A stretch of DNA of 64,000 nt. Origin: Bacteroidetes bacterium OLB10 (GTDB lineage: Bacteria > Bacteroidota > Bacteroidia > AKYH767-A > OLB10). Where the stretch lies: positions 141,454 through 205,453 of the forward strand of contig LNBX01000025.1 in the NCBI GenBank assembly GCA_001567275.1, in the 5' to 3' direction. Positions within the stretch are counted from its first letter, which is position 1. Every line of letters starts with the position of its first letter. Below, piece after piece: positions 1-10,243 of the stretch. A program made the position numbers and the translations under genes. A model generated the notes under the pieces. That model made no database searches. It had not been told where the DNA came from and saw only the letters and a list, made by a program, of their open reading frames with translations.

Positions 1-98
1 GTGTAAAATTTGCAGATGAATCACCTTACCCTGATGCTGAAGAGTTGTTTATTGATGTTTACGACCAACACGATTATCCTTATATTAAAGAAGATTAA
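1..98 (+). CDS. pdhA: Pyruvate dehydrogenase E1 alpha subunit, C-terminal end (partial)
   Basis: Only the last 31 codons are in the window, reading in frame from base 3 to a TAA at 96-98. The visible peptide contains KFADESPYPDAEELFIDVY and ends HDYPYIKED, which I recognise as the C-terminal tail of the E1 alpha subunit of the pyruvate dehydrogenase complex. That subunit carries out the thiamine-diphosphate-dependent decarboxylation of pyruvate. The E2 gene starts 17 bases later on the same strand, which supports the call and suggests a pdh operon. The gene is cut by the window edge, so nothing can be said about its start or catalytic part. Confidence 0.85.
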   Translation, partial: VKFADESPYPDAEELFIDVYDQHDYPYIKED

Positions 99-115
99 AT
101 AACAAAAGAAATTCA

Positions 116-1393
116 ATGGCTGAGATAGTAAGAATGCCTAAAATGAGTGATACTATGACAGAAGGCGTAGTAGCTAAATGGCATAAAAAGGTGGGCGACA
201 CCATTAAGTCAGGCGATCTGGTTGCTGAGATAGAAACCGACAAAGCAACAATGGAATTTGAAAGTTATCAAAGCGGAACATTGCTTTACATTGGTGTGCC
301 TGAAGGAAAAGCAGGTGCAATCAATTCAGTGTTGGCAATTATAGGTGCACCCGGTGAAGATTATATACCTTTGCTGGAAGCTGAAGAAAAAAACAAGGCA
401 GCAGAACAGTCTGAAGCAGCAAAAAAAGAAGAAAAACCTGCTCCTAAAACTGAATCGAAACCTACACCCAAGGCAGAACCTAAACCGGAAGTTAAAACTG
501 TATCTTCACCAGCTCAAAGTCAGAGTGATTCACGCTTAAAAGTATCACCTCTTGCGCGCTCCTTAGCAGAACAAAAAGGCATAGACCTTTCAAAAATAAA
601 AGGCAGTGGCGACAATGGTCGCATCATCAAGAGAGATATTGACTGGTTTAAACCCGGAAGTTATGTTGCCGGAGGCATGATGACTACTGCACTCACTCAC
701 GAATCTTTTGAAGAGCAACCTGTTTCGCAAATGCGAAAAACCATTGCACGCAGACTGAGTGAAAGTAAATTTACGGCACCACATTTTTATCTGACACTTG
801 ACATAGAAATGAGCCGCTGCATTGATGCAAGAGAAACCATCAATGCTGCCACAGGAAGTAAGGTGTCGTTCAACGATTTTGTAATTAAAGCATGTGCAAC
901 TGCACTGCAGCAACATCCAAAGGTTAATTCGTCATGGATGGGAGATACTATTCGCACCAATCATCACATCAATATAGGTGTGGCCGTGGCTGTTGAAGAA
1001 GGTCTGTTGGTTCCTGTTGTACGTTATGCCGATTCGAAAACGCTTACACAGATTAATGCTGAAGTAAAAGAGTATGCTGTTAAAGCAAAAGATAAAAAAC
1101 TTCAGCCTGCTGACTGGGAAGGCAACACTTTTACCATCTCAAATCTTGGCATGTTTGACATCGAAGAATTTACTGCCATCATCAATCCTCCTGATGCATG
1201 TATTCTTGCTGTAGGCGCAATTAAATCCGTTCCTGTGGTAAAAAACGGACAAGTAATGGCAGGTAATGTAATGCGTGTAACACTAAGTTGTGATCATCGC
1301 GTGGTGGATGGTGTAACAGGAGCTAAATTCCTCAATACAGTGAAAGGATATTTGGAAAACCCTGTTTTGTTATTGGGTCAGTCATCTATCTGA
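116..1393 (+). CDS. pdhC: Dihydrolipoamide acetyltransferase, E2 of pyruvate dehydrogenase
   Basis: This 425-residue E2 core protein transfers acetyl groups from its lipoyl arm to CoA, making acetyl-CoA in the cytoplasm. A single N-terminal lipoyl domain (about residues 1-80) carries the lipoylation motif ETDKATME with Lys43. A Lys/Pro/Glu-rich linker follows (about 90-140), then the E1/E3 peripheral binding domain (about 142-178, VSPLARSLAEQKGIDL...GRI.KRDI). The catalytic acyltransferase domain fills about 195-425 and has the active-site motif DHRVVDG with His394 and Asp398. The ATG is at 116, 17 bases after the E1 alpha stop, so the two are probably co-transcribed. Its last 8 bases overlap the 3' end of the convergent giant gene. 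A branched-chain 2-oxoacid E2 is the alternative, but the E1 neighbour favours pyruvate dehydrogenase. Confidence 0.93.
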   Translation: MAEIVRMPKMSDTMTEGVVAKWHKKVGDTIKSGDLVAEIETDKATMEFESYQSGTLLYIGVPEGKAGAINSVLAIIGAPGEDYIPLLEAEEKNKAAEQSEAAKKEEKPAPKTESKPTPKAEPKPEVKTVSSPAQSQSDSRLKVSPLARSLAEQKGIDLSKIKGSGDNGRIIKRDIDWFKPGSYVAGGMMTTALTHESFEEQPVSQMRKTIARRLSESKFTAPHFYLTLDIEMSRCIDARETINAATGSKVSFNDFVIKACATALQQHPKVNSSWMGDTIRTNHHINIGVAVAVEEGLLVPVVRYADSKTLTQINAEVKEYAVKAKDKKLQPADWEGNTFTISNLGMFDIEEFTAIINPPDACILAVGAIKSVPVVKNGQVMAGNVMRVTLSCDHRVVDGVTGAKFLNTVKGYLENPVLLLGQSSI

Positions 1394-4300
1394 TTAAAGT
1401 AACCTGCCCCTGATACGTGTGCGGAACGCCAAACTGATCTGTTACTTTCATAGTATAAACATATACACCCTGAGCACAGAGTGCTCCATTGTAAAGATTC
1501 TGTCCGTTCCATTTTCCGTTGAGTGAGTTTGTTTCAAAAACTTTATTTCCCCACCTGTTAAATATCAACATATTTACTGCGGTAATGCCATAACCGGTAG
1601 CAAAGAACTCATCGTTATGTCCATCCTGATTAGGTGTGAATGCATTGGGGATATACAATGTAAACACTCCTTCAACTACAATTTCGCGCATGGTAGTATC
1701 GGTACATCCATGTTCAGTCGTGACAATCTGCGTAATCTCATACTTACCTGTATCTGCATAAGTATGTGAGGGAAACTGATTAATGGATTGTTCACCATCT
1801 CCGAAATTATAATACCAAGATACTGCCAGTTTACTGCTGTCAACAATGCTAATTTCAGGATGCAGAATGTTCACTTTCTCGGGTTGAACTGCGAAGGAAG
1901 CAACAGGCAATGGATATACCTGAATAATATCAGTTAGATTTACTGAATCAACACACTGTTGTGGTGTTGTCGCAGTTAAAGTTATGGAATAAACTCCTGC
2001 TTGCTGATAAACATTCACAGGCAATAATAAATCAGAAGTATTTCCATCACCAAAGTTCCAGTTAAGAATAGTTCCCGGAGGTAAAACAGACTGATTGCTG
2101 AATTCAACACTCAATGGCATACATCCTTCCATCATAAGTGGTGTAATATCAATTTGCGGAGTAGGATAAACATGAACCGGAACAGAATCTGCTGCAGGAA
2201 TCACCGTACACTGATCTGTTACCATCACTGAAACACTTCCTGTTTGTGCAGGATAAACGGTTGCTGTTGCCTGCTGACTTCCATCAGACCATAAATAATA
2301 ATAAGGTCCGCCATTTCCACCTGAAGGATTGGCTGTAAGCGTAACACTTTGTCCTGAACAAATAGTATCACTTCCGACTAAAGTAACATTCAGTGGAGGG
2401 AAAACAAATACTGAAATACTGTCTGTTGCAGAACGGCATTGATTAGAATCTTCGGCATAAATATAATACACCTGCGTAGTTGAAGGTGAAACAGAAATAC
2501 CTGATGTATATTGATTGTTATTCCAGTAATAAATATATCCTCCTGTTCCTCCTAATGCTGTACATGAAATCATTGTTTGCTGTCCGATACATAAAGTATC
2601 ATCAGGCGAAACCTGAATAACCACTTCAGTTGGCTGATTCACTGTGAAAGCTCTTATCTTGGTACATCCGTGTGCGTCAGTAACTGTTACAACATACACA
2701 CCTGCTGTTACAGAATCTAATGGGTTTACTGAGGAAGAGTTACTCCACAAATAAGTATAAGGTGAAACTCCACCGGTTACATTCAATGTTACCATTCCAT
2801 TATCATATCCATAACATGTAGTATTATTAATAACACCGTCAGGTTTAATCTGAGCAGGTGATGTAATCTGACCTGTAAACTGAGATGAACAACCATTGGC
2901 GTCTGTAACGGTAGCAGTATATACACCAACCGTTAATCCTGAAAGTTGTGATGAACCTGATTGTCCGTTACTCCATGCATAAGAATAAGGAGAAGTTCCG
3001 CCATTCACATTTGCAGTAAGTGCTCCATCAGATCCTCCGTAACAACTTACATCTGTTGTTGTAAATGTATTGGCCAATGGAATGGGTGCATTGATTTGTA
3101 AGCTATGATTCAGTACACATCCATGTGCATCGGTAATTGTAATCTGATAATTGCCTGCAGCAAGTGATGTTGCATAATATGTATTTCCCGAATTAGGTGA
3201 CCACTGATACTGATAAGGAGACGTTCCTCCGCTAACGGTTAATATGGCCAGACCATTGGCGCCTCCAGAGCATGAGCTGTTTCTGATACTATCTGTAACA
3301 GCAAGCGATAAAGGTTGATTGACAAATAAACTGTCAGCATACTGACAATTATTGGCATCAGAAATAATGTAACTATAATTGCCTGACGCTACAGAAGCCA
3401 GATTAAAGTTGCTTGATCCATTGTTCCATTCAATAGTATAAGGGAAGGTTCCTCCTGAAGGAGTTACCGTTACAGAACCATCAGAAGATCCATTGCATAA
3501 TGGGGCTGCAATATTATCAGAGCCGATAAGTAATGACGGTTCTGAAATTGCGAAGTTTGCTTTGGCAATACAGTTGTTAGTGTCTTTTACATAAATGATA
3601 TAAGCGCCTTTATTCAACCCGATAAACTGCTGACTGCTTTGTGAGGTGCTGAAATTGTTTAAAGAATATAATAAATTTCCATTCCCTCCTGAAGTAGTAA
3701 TACTTACAGATCCATCTGCTGCTCCAAAACATGAAATGTTGGTCTTGTTTAATGAAAGAATATCAGGCCCGGTTAAGTCAGGCAAAAAAACTGGTGTCAG
3801 CTTTGTACATTGATGATTATCTTTCACTGCAATATAATACAAGCCTTCTGTCCGGTTTATAAAACTGTTTGCAGGTGTGTAAACATGAGTACTGTCAATG
3901 CTAAACAAATAAGGCACTGTTCCACCGGTTGCCTGCAAATTTATTATTCCGTTATTTTTTGAACATGTTTCAGGAGTTATGCCAATTGAAAGATGCAATG
4001 AATCAGGTTGAGATAAATATATCACAGAATCACTACGGCAATTATTCTGATCAACAACTGCAAGCTGATATGCGCCTGAAGTTAATTGCGTAAAGTTCGT
4101 CCCCGTTACAAAATTATTTCCATTGTCAATACTGTAATTTAATGCTCCTGTTCCACCTACTGCAGTAATTTTAATTTCTCCATCATTTCCATTAAAACAT
4201 TTAATATTTTTTGTTTGAATATTAACAATGGATGGAGCTAACAGATTGCTCAGCGAAACTGATTTTTGGTTTACACATCCGTTAGTGTCTCTTACTGTTA

Positions 4301-7300
4301 TCAGATATGTTCCGGCCAAAAGTCCTGCATAATTAAATTGATTAAAAAAAGCACCATTATTAATGGAAGTAAGCAATACACCTGAGCCGCCACTTGCCTG
4401 AATGGTAATATCTCCATTAGCCTGACCACAGGCCGGATTTGTAACAGAAAATGATACATTAATTGGAGGTGGTGTGGCGATAGTTATTTGCTTTGCATTA
4501 ATACATCCTGCTGAATCTTTCACAGTAACAGTATAGTTTCCTGCTGCAAGAGAATTGAATACTGAATCAGTACCAAAAATTCCATTATTGATATTAAATA
4601 AAAGATTACCTGATCCACCTGAAGCAATTGCAAGCAGACTACCATTTGCAATTCCATTACATATTAAGTCATTTTTGATAATAGTATCCAGTACTGGTCC
4701 ACTGACAGAAGGTATAATTATTGTATAGCTCTTCACACATGAGCGAATATCTTTTATATCTAATGTATAACTTCCTGCTGCTAAATTTGAAATAATATTC
4801 TGTGGTGAAAATACACTGTTATTTAAACTGTAAAGTAAACTACCAGTTCCACCTGAAGCAGAAATATCTATTGCCCCATTGCTCTGCTGACAATTTGCTC
4901 CTGTAATATTAAAATTAGCTCCTATTGGTGGTGGCTGTGTAAGAGTAATCAAAGTGTCCACGGTACAATTGTTTTCATCTTTAATTCTAATCTGATAATT
5001 TCCTGCTGCCAGAGAACTGAAAGCTGATGATGACTGATAATTTACACCCTGATCGATACTGTATTGCAGCAACCCTGTTCCGCCAGTAGCAGTAAGATTA
5101 ATAAAACCATCCGTTCCGCCATTGCAGGTTATATTGCCACTAACAGCAATCTGTATTACAGGTGCAGAAAGATTCGGCAGAGAAATTATTCCGTTAGCTG
5201 AACAGTTATTGCCATCCTTTACATAAATCTGATAAGTGCCTGCCGGTAAACTACTGAATACAGATGAGCTTTGATAGATAACACTATCCAGAGAATAAAG
5301 ATAACTTCCGGTTCCTCCGGTAACCACAAATTGCAACACTCCGTTATTCTGACCACACGTTGCAGGTGTTATGCTTTGATTTATTGTCAATACATCGGGC
5401 TGAAGAATTACAGCAGAAGCAGTGGTAACACATCCGACTGTATCTGCTACAACAATGTTATAATTTCCGGCAGCCAGATTATTGAAACTACCTGAAGCAT
5501 AAGTTGTCGTTCCATTATCAATGCTATATGAAAGCGGCCCTGTGCCTCCTGTTGCCTGTATAGTGATGCCTCCGGAAAGATTTCCATTACATAATACATC
5601 TGTGGTAAGAATACTATTTATCACAGCACCGTTAATACTGCTTACCGATGCATTAAAATTCTGCATACATCCGTTTGCATCCTGAATAGTAATCTGGTAA
5701 TTACCTGAAACAAGATTTGAGAATGTAGTTGCACTTGTAAATGGTCCGTTATTCAAGCTAAATAATAAACTTCCGGCTCCTCCTGAAGCTATTACTGTTA
5801 CAGCACCATTGGCCAAAGTACAATTAGAAGACTGAGTTTGTATGCTTGCCGTAATTGCATCAGGCTCACTCACGGTCAGGATAGTATCAGTCACACAATT
5901 ATTGGTGTCTTTAACATAAACGTGATAGGTTGCAGCTGCCAATCCTGAAAAAACAGGAGAAGTCTGATATATAATTCCGTCAAGGCTATACTGTAAATTT
6001 CCATTCCCTGTGCCTGCAACAGTTATGCTGCCGTCAGCAGATTGATAACAACTCAGAGGTTGAATCTGAACTGCATTTATTACAGGTGCCACTAATGATT
6101 GAATATTGACGGCAAGTGTAGCAGTGCAGTTATGTAAATCCGTAACCTGAACTGTATAATTACCTGCATTGAGTTGATTGAATACTGAATCTGTTACAGA
6201 TGATGCACCATTAAGACTGAACAGATATAGAGGCGTTCCTCCTGTTGTGCTCAATGCAATTGTGCCATTGCTGTTCAGGCATGTTTCATTCGTAATGGTA
6301 GTTTGCACTGCAAGTGGATCAGGTTGATATAATGCAACAGTGTCCACAGCTGTACATTGATTGGTGTCCTTTACTACGACAATATAACTTGCTGCCGGAT
6401 ACTGACTAAAAACAGGTGAGCTAAAAAATGATAATCCATTATCAATGCTGTACTGCAATGTACCGTTTCCACCCGAAGCCTGAATGACTACATTACCATT
6501 GCTGTCACCAAAGCATAATGGGTCAGCCGTATTAACTGCATTAATAATCGGTGAGTGATATACAGGAATTGTAACCTGTACTGTATCTGCACACTGATTC
6601 TGATCCATCACGATCAGGGTATGGTCACCACCTGCGAGATTTTGTATATTCATAGTACCGACATACGTCATCCCACTATCGGCACTGTACATTAAAGCAC
6701 CTGTACCACTGACAGCAGTAATACTCACAGAGGCATTATTAATACCATCACAAATTTGTGGGGTATAGCTGCTCCCTGTTATACGTGGTCCCGGAGCGTC
6801 ATCAATGGTAACGGTTGAGGACTTTTCGCAGTTGTTTGCATCGCGAATAACAATTTTATAGGTTCCGGATATCAGACCAGTAAAGGTTGAAGCGGAAGAG
6901 AAGGTAATACCACCATCTATACTGTATTGATATGGAACAACACCTCCGCTTCCTGTCATATCAATACTTCCGTTGGCATAACTGCAGGTGGTGTTGACAG
7001 CACTTGAAGACAGAGTAAGTGCAGGAGGTTGTGATAAGGTAATTACTGAATCTGCCACACAACCTATATCATCTTTTAAACGTAATGAATAGCTTCCTGC
7101 AATAAGGTTTGTAAATGTATTAACACTTTGGGTGGTTAATCCTCCGTCAATACTGTACAAAATAGGTGGTGTACCATCTGCAGTTATTATTGTTATAATT
7201 CCGGTATTGGTGTTTGTACACAATACATTCTGAATTTGAATATCCGAAAACACAGGTGATGTTGATGGAAGGATATTATAAGTTCTGGGTGGAGCAGTAC

Positions 7301-10139
7301 ATCCGTTAGCATCTTCAACCTGAAAAGTTACATTTCCGGATGGTAACCCTGTAAAGATATTATTAAATGTCCAGGTTGCACCTCCATCCATTGAATACTG
7401 CAAAGGAGCCACACCGTTAGCAGGGTGTAAACTTACTACACCATTATCTAACCCACACGATGTTCTCATTACGTCAGCTTTTATAATAATTGGAGAAGGT
7501 TCTGTAACTATGGCAAGTTTATTCACACGACAATCGTTGTTGTCTTTGATGACTACATGATAACTATTTGCTGTGAGTGAATTAAACTGATTGATTACTC
7601 CGAATGAAGTGCCTCCATCAATGCTATACAACAACGAGCCAACTCCACCTGAACCATATACTGAAATTTCTCCGTCAGCGGAATGATAACAGGTTAAGTT
7701 TTGTGACTCCAGACTGTCTATCTTAGGAGCATTGATGGTATTTACAATTACTGTATCATTTACCAGACAACCATTTCCATCCTCTACTTGAATAAAATAA
7801 ATTCCCGGGCTAAGATTTGTAAACTGATCGGTAGGTTGAAAGGTCAAACCTTTATCAATGCTGTAAAGTAATGTACCACTGAAACTACCTGTAACAGTTA
7901 GCTGAATAATTCCATTATTGAGATTACAATCAGATGGTGTAGGCACAGAAATAAGGTTGACAACAGGTGGCTGATTTAATATTACTGTTGAATCATCTTT
8001 ACAACCAAAAACATCTATCACACTAACCTGATAAACTCCAAAAGGTAAATTATTAAAAACATTCTGGCTTTGTGAAATCAAACCCGATCCGTTATTCACC
8101 TGAAAAGTATAGGGTGCTGTACCTCCTGTAGCTCCAAGAGTTATTGAACCATCACTTCCATTATAACAATTCACATCCTGATGTACAATTGATGTTATTG
8201 CAGGAACTGTACTGGGGTCAATCGTTGCAGGCAATGAAACCGAGCAATTGTGATTATCTTTTACAACTATGGTATAATTGCCTGCGGCAAGATTTTTAAA
8301 CTCATTGTTCGACTGAAAACTAACACCACCATTGTTACTATAAGTGTAAGGAGAAGTTCCTCCCTGTGCTGTTATGCTGATTGCACCATTGTTTAATGCA
8401 CATTTGGTTGAAACAGTGGTAAGTGTTGCAGTAAGTTGTTGTGGTGCCACAATAGCAAATGATGTTGTGCTTTGACAACCATTGATATCTTCTGTAGTCA
8501 GATAATAAATTCCGGGAGGCAAGTTGTTAATGTTACTGCTTCCACCCATAGGACCATTTTGCTGTATGACTACGCTCGCGGCATTTTTCCAGAAATATTT
8601 CCATGGCCCACTCCCGTTACCTGTTCCTGTGGCCGAACCCTGATTCCCATAACATAAAGGTTGAGTAATGTTAACAGAAGGTGGAATACAACATGCAAGT
8701 GTTGCATATAAATCGTGTACCGGATCATTGGAACAGGCAGATGAAGTCCAAGAGCCGCTTTCGCCATCTGTAAAGGTATTTATCAGCACATTAAGATTTG
8801 CACCAAAAATGCAATTAGCCGTTGAGAGTGTATTTATTCTCCAACAGAAATTAATATTACAATTCGGTCCAATGTTATCACCGAAATTATTTCCGGGATT
8901 TGTATCTACAACATTATTGATGTTGCCACTTGCTGACTCAAAGAAAAAGCCCGGACCAAATGTCTGATTATTCGCTGTTGAAGTAATTGGGTTATTATAC
9001 CATGACCATGTTCCGTTTCCTGAACAAGACGTTGGAGGCATTGCAACAAGTGTGGACAAATCCCATCCGGGTCCAAACGAGGGAACAACACCATGCAGCC
9101 AGTTAGATGATGTTGGATTAAAATCAGTTATGTTAAGACAAAAAGTAACCTGCTGTCCTGCCAGATATATTCCGTTAACGGGAGGTGGATTTACACTCAA
9201 CGTACTTTGTGTAACACATCCGCTGCAATCAAAATTGTTCTGTAATGAGAGAGTAAAATTGCATTGATCACTAATGGTACCACCACTTACCTGCAAAAAA
9301 TATGTTCCTGCTGCAAGTCCACCAAAAGTTGTATTCAACGTTCCTCCTCCCCCTATTGCACAACCTCGGGGAATGAGAGTATTGCAACTCGTTCCTGAAT
9401 ACAATCCTACCTGTGGCGTATTCATTCCATTGATTGTAATATTAAGTATCGGTGCGGTAAGAGTAAACTTATACCATACATCAGCAGCAGGATTTGTCAT
9501 ATTGCCAACCGGTTTGCAACCCTGCATGGCATTATAAGGCACTTCAGCAGTTGCGCACAGATTGGAAGTATTAAAAACAGCAACTGCGCCAATGCCTACC
9601 GGGCAAGCCTGTGGCAAAGGCAGCTGACCTAAATTTTCAGCACCGCTGCATGCATCATTTGCAGGCGGAGAGCCACCATTACACGTTGGACAATTGTTTA
9701 CCGGACAATTCACACATCCGATTATGGCTTTCCATCCCGGTTTGTTTACAGTATAATCTGATGTAAATTTTATGGTAAGACATCCTGATGTGGCTGTAAC
9801 AACTCCGGGTGAATTGGTACCTGTGTAGGTTCCGATGAGTGGTGCACCTGTAGTTGATCCATTGTAAATATACAGAAAGTCGAAATCCTTTTCCAGAATA
9901 AACGACTGAAATGTAAGTTGCACACACTTTCCGGGTTGATCGCTGCAGATTGTATAAACAAAACTTTCGTTATTGGAATAATTTGCCAAATCGCCACCGC
10001 TGTCAAAAAAATTTCCTCCGCACTGACTAACCACGCCATCAGACATGATGATATCCTGTGCAACAGTTGAAAATGAAAAACAACTAAGCAATAACCATAT
10101 AGTTATTCTTGTATACAATGCCCTGATATTAAACCCCAA
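1386..10139 (-). CDS. Giant SprB-repeat secreted protein with T9SS type B sorting domain
   Basis: This is a 2,917-residue putative surface adhesin or gliding-type filament. A signal peptide (IWLLLSCFSFSTVAQ) leads into a CUB-like domain (about 30-150, GGDLANYSNNESFVYTIC), a PPC-like region (about 160-300) and a further Cys-rich region to about 490. About 26 SprB-type repeats of roughly 77 residues follow (about 494-2510). Typical elements are a DGSI or NNGxI start, YSIDxG, F..L..G.Y and D.N.C. Two Ig-like segments, two PKD domains with NFGDG (about 2620-2800) and a C-terminal gliding-associated domain (IPNAFTPNQDGHNDEF...IFNRWG) come last; this is a T9SS type B signal. No ATG or GTG can start the frame. 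TTG at 10139 or TTG at 10118 must be used. No PorP/SprF-like partner lies next to it. Function is inferred from family resemblance; gliding itself is not shown. Confidence 0.9.
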   Translation of the reverse strand: MGFNIRALYTRITIWLLLSCFSFSTVAQDIIMSDGVVSQCGGNFFDSGGDLANYSNNESFVYTICSDQPGKCVQLTFQSFILEKDFDFLYIYNGSTTGAPLIGTYTGTNSPGVVTATSGCLTIKFTSDYTVNKPGWKAIIGCVNCPVNNCPTCNGGSPPANDACSGAENLGQLPLPQACPVGIGAVAVFNTSNLCATAEVPYNAMQGCKPVGNMTNPAADVWYKFTLTAPILNITINGMNTPQVGLYSGTSCNTLIPRGCAIGGGGTLNTTFGGLAAGTYFLQVSGGTISDQCNFTLSLQNNFDCSGCVTQSTLSVNPPPVNGIYLAGQQVTFCLNITDFNPTSSNWLHGVVPSFGPGWDLSTLVAMPPTSCSGNGTWSWYNNPITSTANNQTFGPGFFFESASGNINNVVDTNPGNNFGDNIGPNCNINFCWRINTLSTANCIFGANLNVLINTFTDGESGSWTSSACSNDPVHDLYATLACCIPPSVNITQPLCYGNQGSATGTGNGSGPWKYFWKNAASVVIQQNGPMGGSSNINNLPPGIYYLTTEDINGCQSTTSFAIVAPQQLTATLTTVSTKCALNNGAISITAQGGTSPYTYSNNGGVSFQSNNEFKNLAAGNYTIVVKDNHNCSVSLPATIDPSTVPAITSIVHQDVNCYNGSDGSITLGATGGTAPYTFQVNNGSGLISQSQNVFNNLPFGVYQVSVIDVFGCKDDSTVILNQPPVVNLISVPTPSDCNLNNGIIQLTVTGSFSGTLLYSIDKGLTFQPTDQFTNLSPGIYFIQVEDGNGCLVNDTVIVNTINAPKIDSLESQNLTCYHSADGEISVYGSGGVGSLLYSIDGGTSFGVINQFNSLTANSYHVVIKDNNDCRVNKLAIVTEPSPIIIKADVMRTSCGLDNGVVSLHPANGVAPLQYSMDGGATWTFNNIFTGLPSGNVTFQVEDANGCTAPPRTYNILPSTSPVFSDIQIQNVLCTNTNTGIITIITADGTPPILYSIDGGLTTQSVNTFTNLIAGSYSLRLKDDIGCVADSVITLSQPPALTLSSSAVNTTCSYANGSIDMTGSGGVVPYQYSIDGGITFSSASTFTGLISGTYKIVIRDANNCEKSSTVTIDDAPGPRITGSSYTPQICDGINNASVSITAVSGTGALMYSADSGMTYVGTMNIQNLAGGDHTLIVMDQNQCADTVQVTIPVYHSPIINAVNTADPLCFGDSNGNVVIQASGGNGTLQYSIDNGLSFFSSPVFSQYPAASYIVVVKDTNQCTAVDTVALYQPDPLAVQTTITNETCLNSNGTIALSTTGGTPLYLFSLNGASSVTDSVFNQLNAGNYTVQVTDLHNCTATLAVNIQSLVAPVINAVQIQPLSCYQSADGSITVAGTGNGNLQYSLDGIIYQTSPVFSGLAAATYHVYVKDTNNCVTDTILTVSEPDAITASIQTQSSNCTLANGAVTVIASGGAGSLLFSLNNGPFTSATTFSNLVSGNYQITIQDANGCMQNFNASVSSINGAVINSILTTDVLCNGNLSGGITIQATGGTGPLSYSIDNGTTTYASGSFNNLAAGNYNIVVADTVGCVTTASAVILQPDVLTINQSITPATCGQNNGVLQFVVTGGTGSYLYSLDSVIYQSSSVFSSLPAGTYQIYVKDGNNCSANGIISLPNLSAPVIQIAVSGNITCNGGTDGFINLTATGGTGLLQYSIDQGVNYQSSSAFSSLAAGNYQIRIKDENNCTVDTLITLTQPPPIGANFNITGANCQQSNGAIDISASGGTGSLLYSLNNSVFSPQNIISNLAAGSYTLDIKDIRSCVKSYTIIIPSVSGPVLDTIIKNDLICNGIANGSLLAIASGGSGNLLFNINNGIFGTDSVFNSLAAGNYTVTVKDSAGCINAKQITIATPPPINVSFSVTNPACGQANGDITIQASGGSGVLLTSINNGAFFNQFNYAGLLAGTYLITVRDTNGCVNQKSVSLSNLLAPSIVNIQTKNIKCFNGNDGEIKITAVGGTGALNYSIDNGNNFVTGTNFTQLTSGAYQLAVVDQNNCRSDSVIYLSQPDSLHLSIGITPETCSKNNGIINLQATGGTVPYLFSIDSTHVYTPANSFINRTEGLYYIAVKDNHQCTKLTPVFLPDLTGPDILSLNKTNISCFGAADGSVSITTSGGNGNLLYSLNNFSTSQSSQQFIGLNKGAYIIYVKDTNNCIAKANFAISEPSLLIGSDNIAAPLCNGSSDGSVTVTPSGGTFPYTIEWNNGSSNFNLASVASGNYSYIISDANNCQYADSLFVNQPLSLAVTDSIRNSSCSGGANGLAILTVSGGTSPYQYQWSPNSGNTYYATSLAAGNYQITITDAHGCVLNHSLQINAPIPLANTFTTTDVSCYGGSDGALTANVNGGTSPYSYAWSNGQSGSSQLSGLTVGVYTATVTDANGCSSQFTGQITSPAQIKPDGVINNTTCYGYDNGMVTLNVTGGVSPYTYLWSNSSSVNPLDSVTAGVYVVTVTDAHGCTKIRAFTVNQPTEVVIQVSPDDTLCIGQQTMISCTALGGTGGYIYYWNNNQYTSGISVSPSTTQVYYIYAEDSNQCRSATDSISVFVFPPLNVTLVGSDTICSGQSVTLTANPSGGNGGPYYYLWSDGSQQATATVYPAQTGSVSVMVTDQCTVIPAADSVPVHVYPTPQIDITPLMMEGCMPLSVEFSNQSVLPPGTILNWNFGDGNTSDLLLPVNVYQQAGVYSITLTATTPQQCVDSVNLTDIIQVYPLPVASFAVQPEKVNILHPEISIVDSSKLAVSWYYNFGDGEQSINQFPSHTYADTGKYEITQIVTTEHGCTDTTMREIVVEGVFTLYIPNAFTPNQDGHNDEFFATGYGITAVNMLIFNRWGNKVFETNSLNGKWNGQNLYNGALCAQGVYVYTMKVTDQFGVPHTYQGQVTLIR

Positions 10140-10150
10140 ATTGGGTTTAA
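10129..10150. repeat. Perfect 8-bp inverted repeat around the giant gene's start codon
   Basis: The arms TTAAACCC (10129-10136) and GGGTTTAA (10143-10150) are exact complements with a 6-base loop. On the minus strand the loop reads AATTTG and its last three bases are the TTG at 10139-10137, the first possible start of the giant gene. The predicted transcript begins close to 10150, so the hairpin would sit at the extreme 5' end of the mRNA. A role in translation or mRNA stability is inference. Confidence 0.6.
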
Positions 10151-10156
10151 AATTAA

Positions 10157-10185
10157 CAAAATAATGTTGATAAATTCACTCCAAA
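10157..10185 (-). promoter_or_regulatory. Bacteroidota-type promoter for the giant SprB-like gene
   Basis: On the minus strand a TTTG (10185-10182) is followed by a 17-base spacer and TTATTTTG (10164-10157), close to the Bacteroidota consensus TTTG / TAnnTTTG. Transcription would begin near 10150, about 10 bases before the TTG at 10139. Confidence 0.6.
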
Positions 10186-10243
10186 AAATGCTTGTAGATA
10201 TTATACTAATACCTTAATGTTAAGGTGTTGATAATAAGCATAT

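Noticed and set aside
8668-9537. Several plus-strand frames opposite the N-terminal part of the giant gene
   Set aside because: The minus-strand frame is long, has domains and a signal peptide; the others are shadows.
1386-10139. Regular repeats over 6 kb as a possible CRISPR or satellite array
   Set aside because: The repeats are about 230 bases, diverged at DNA level and in one continuous frame; they are protein repeats.
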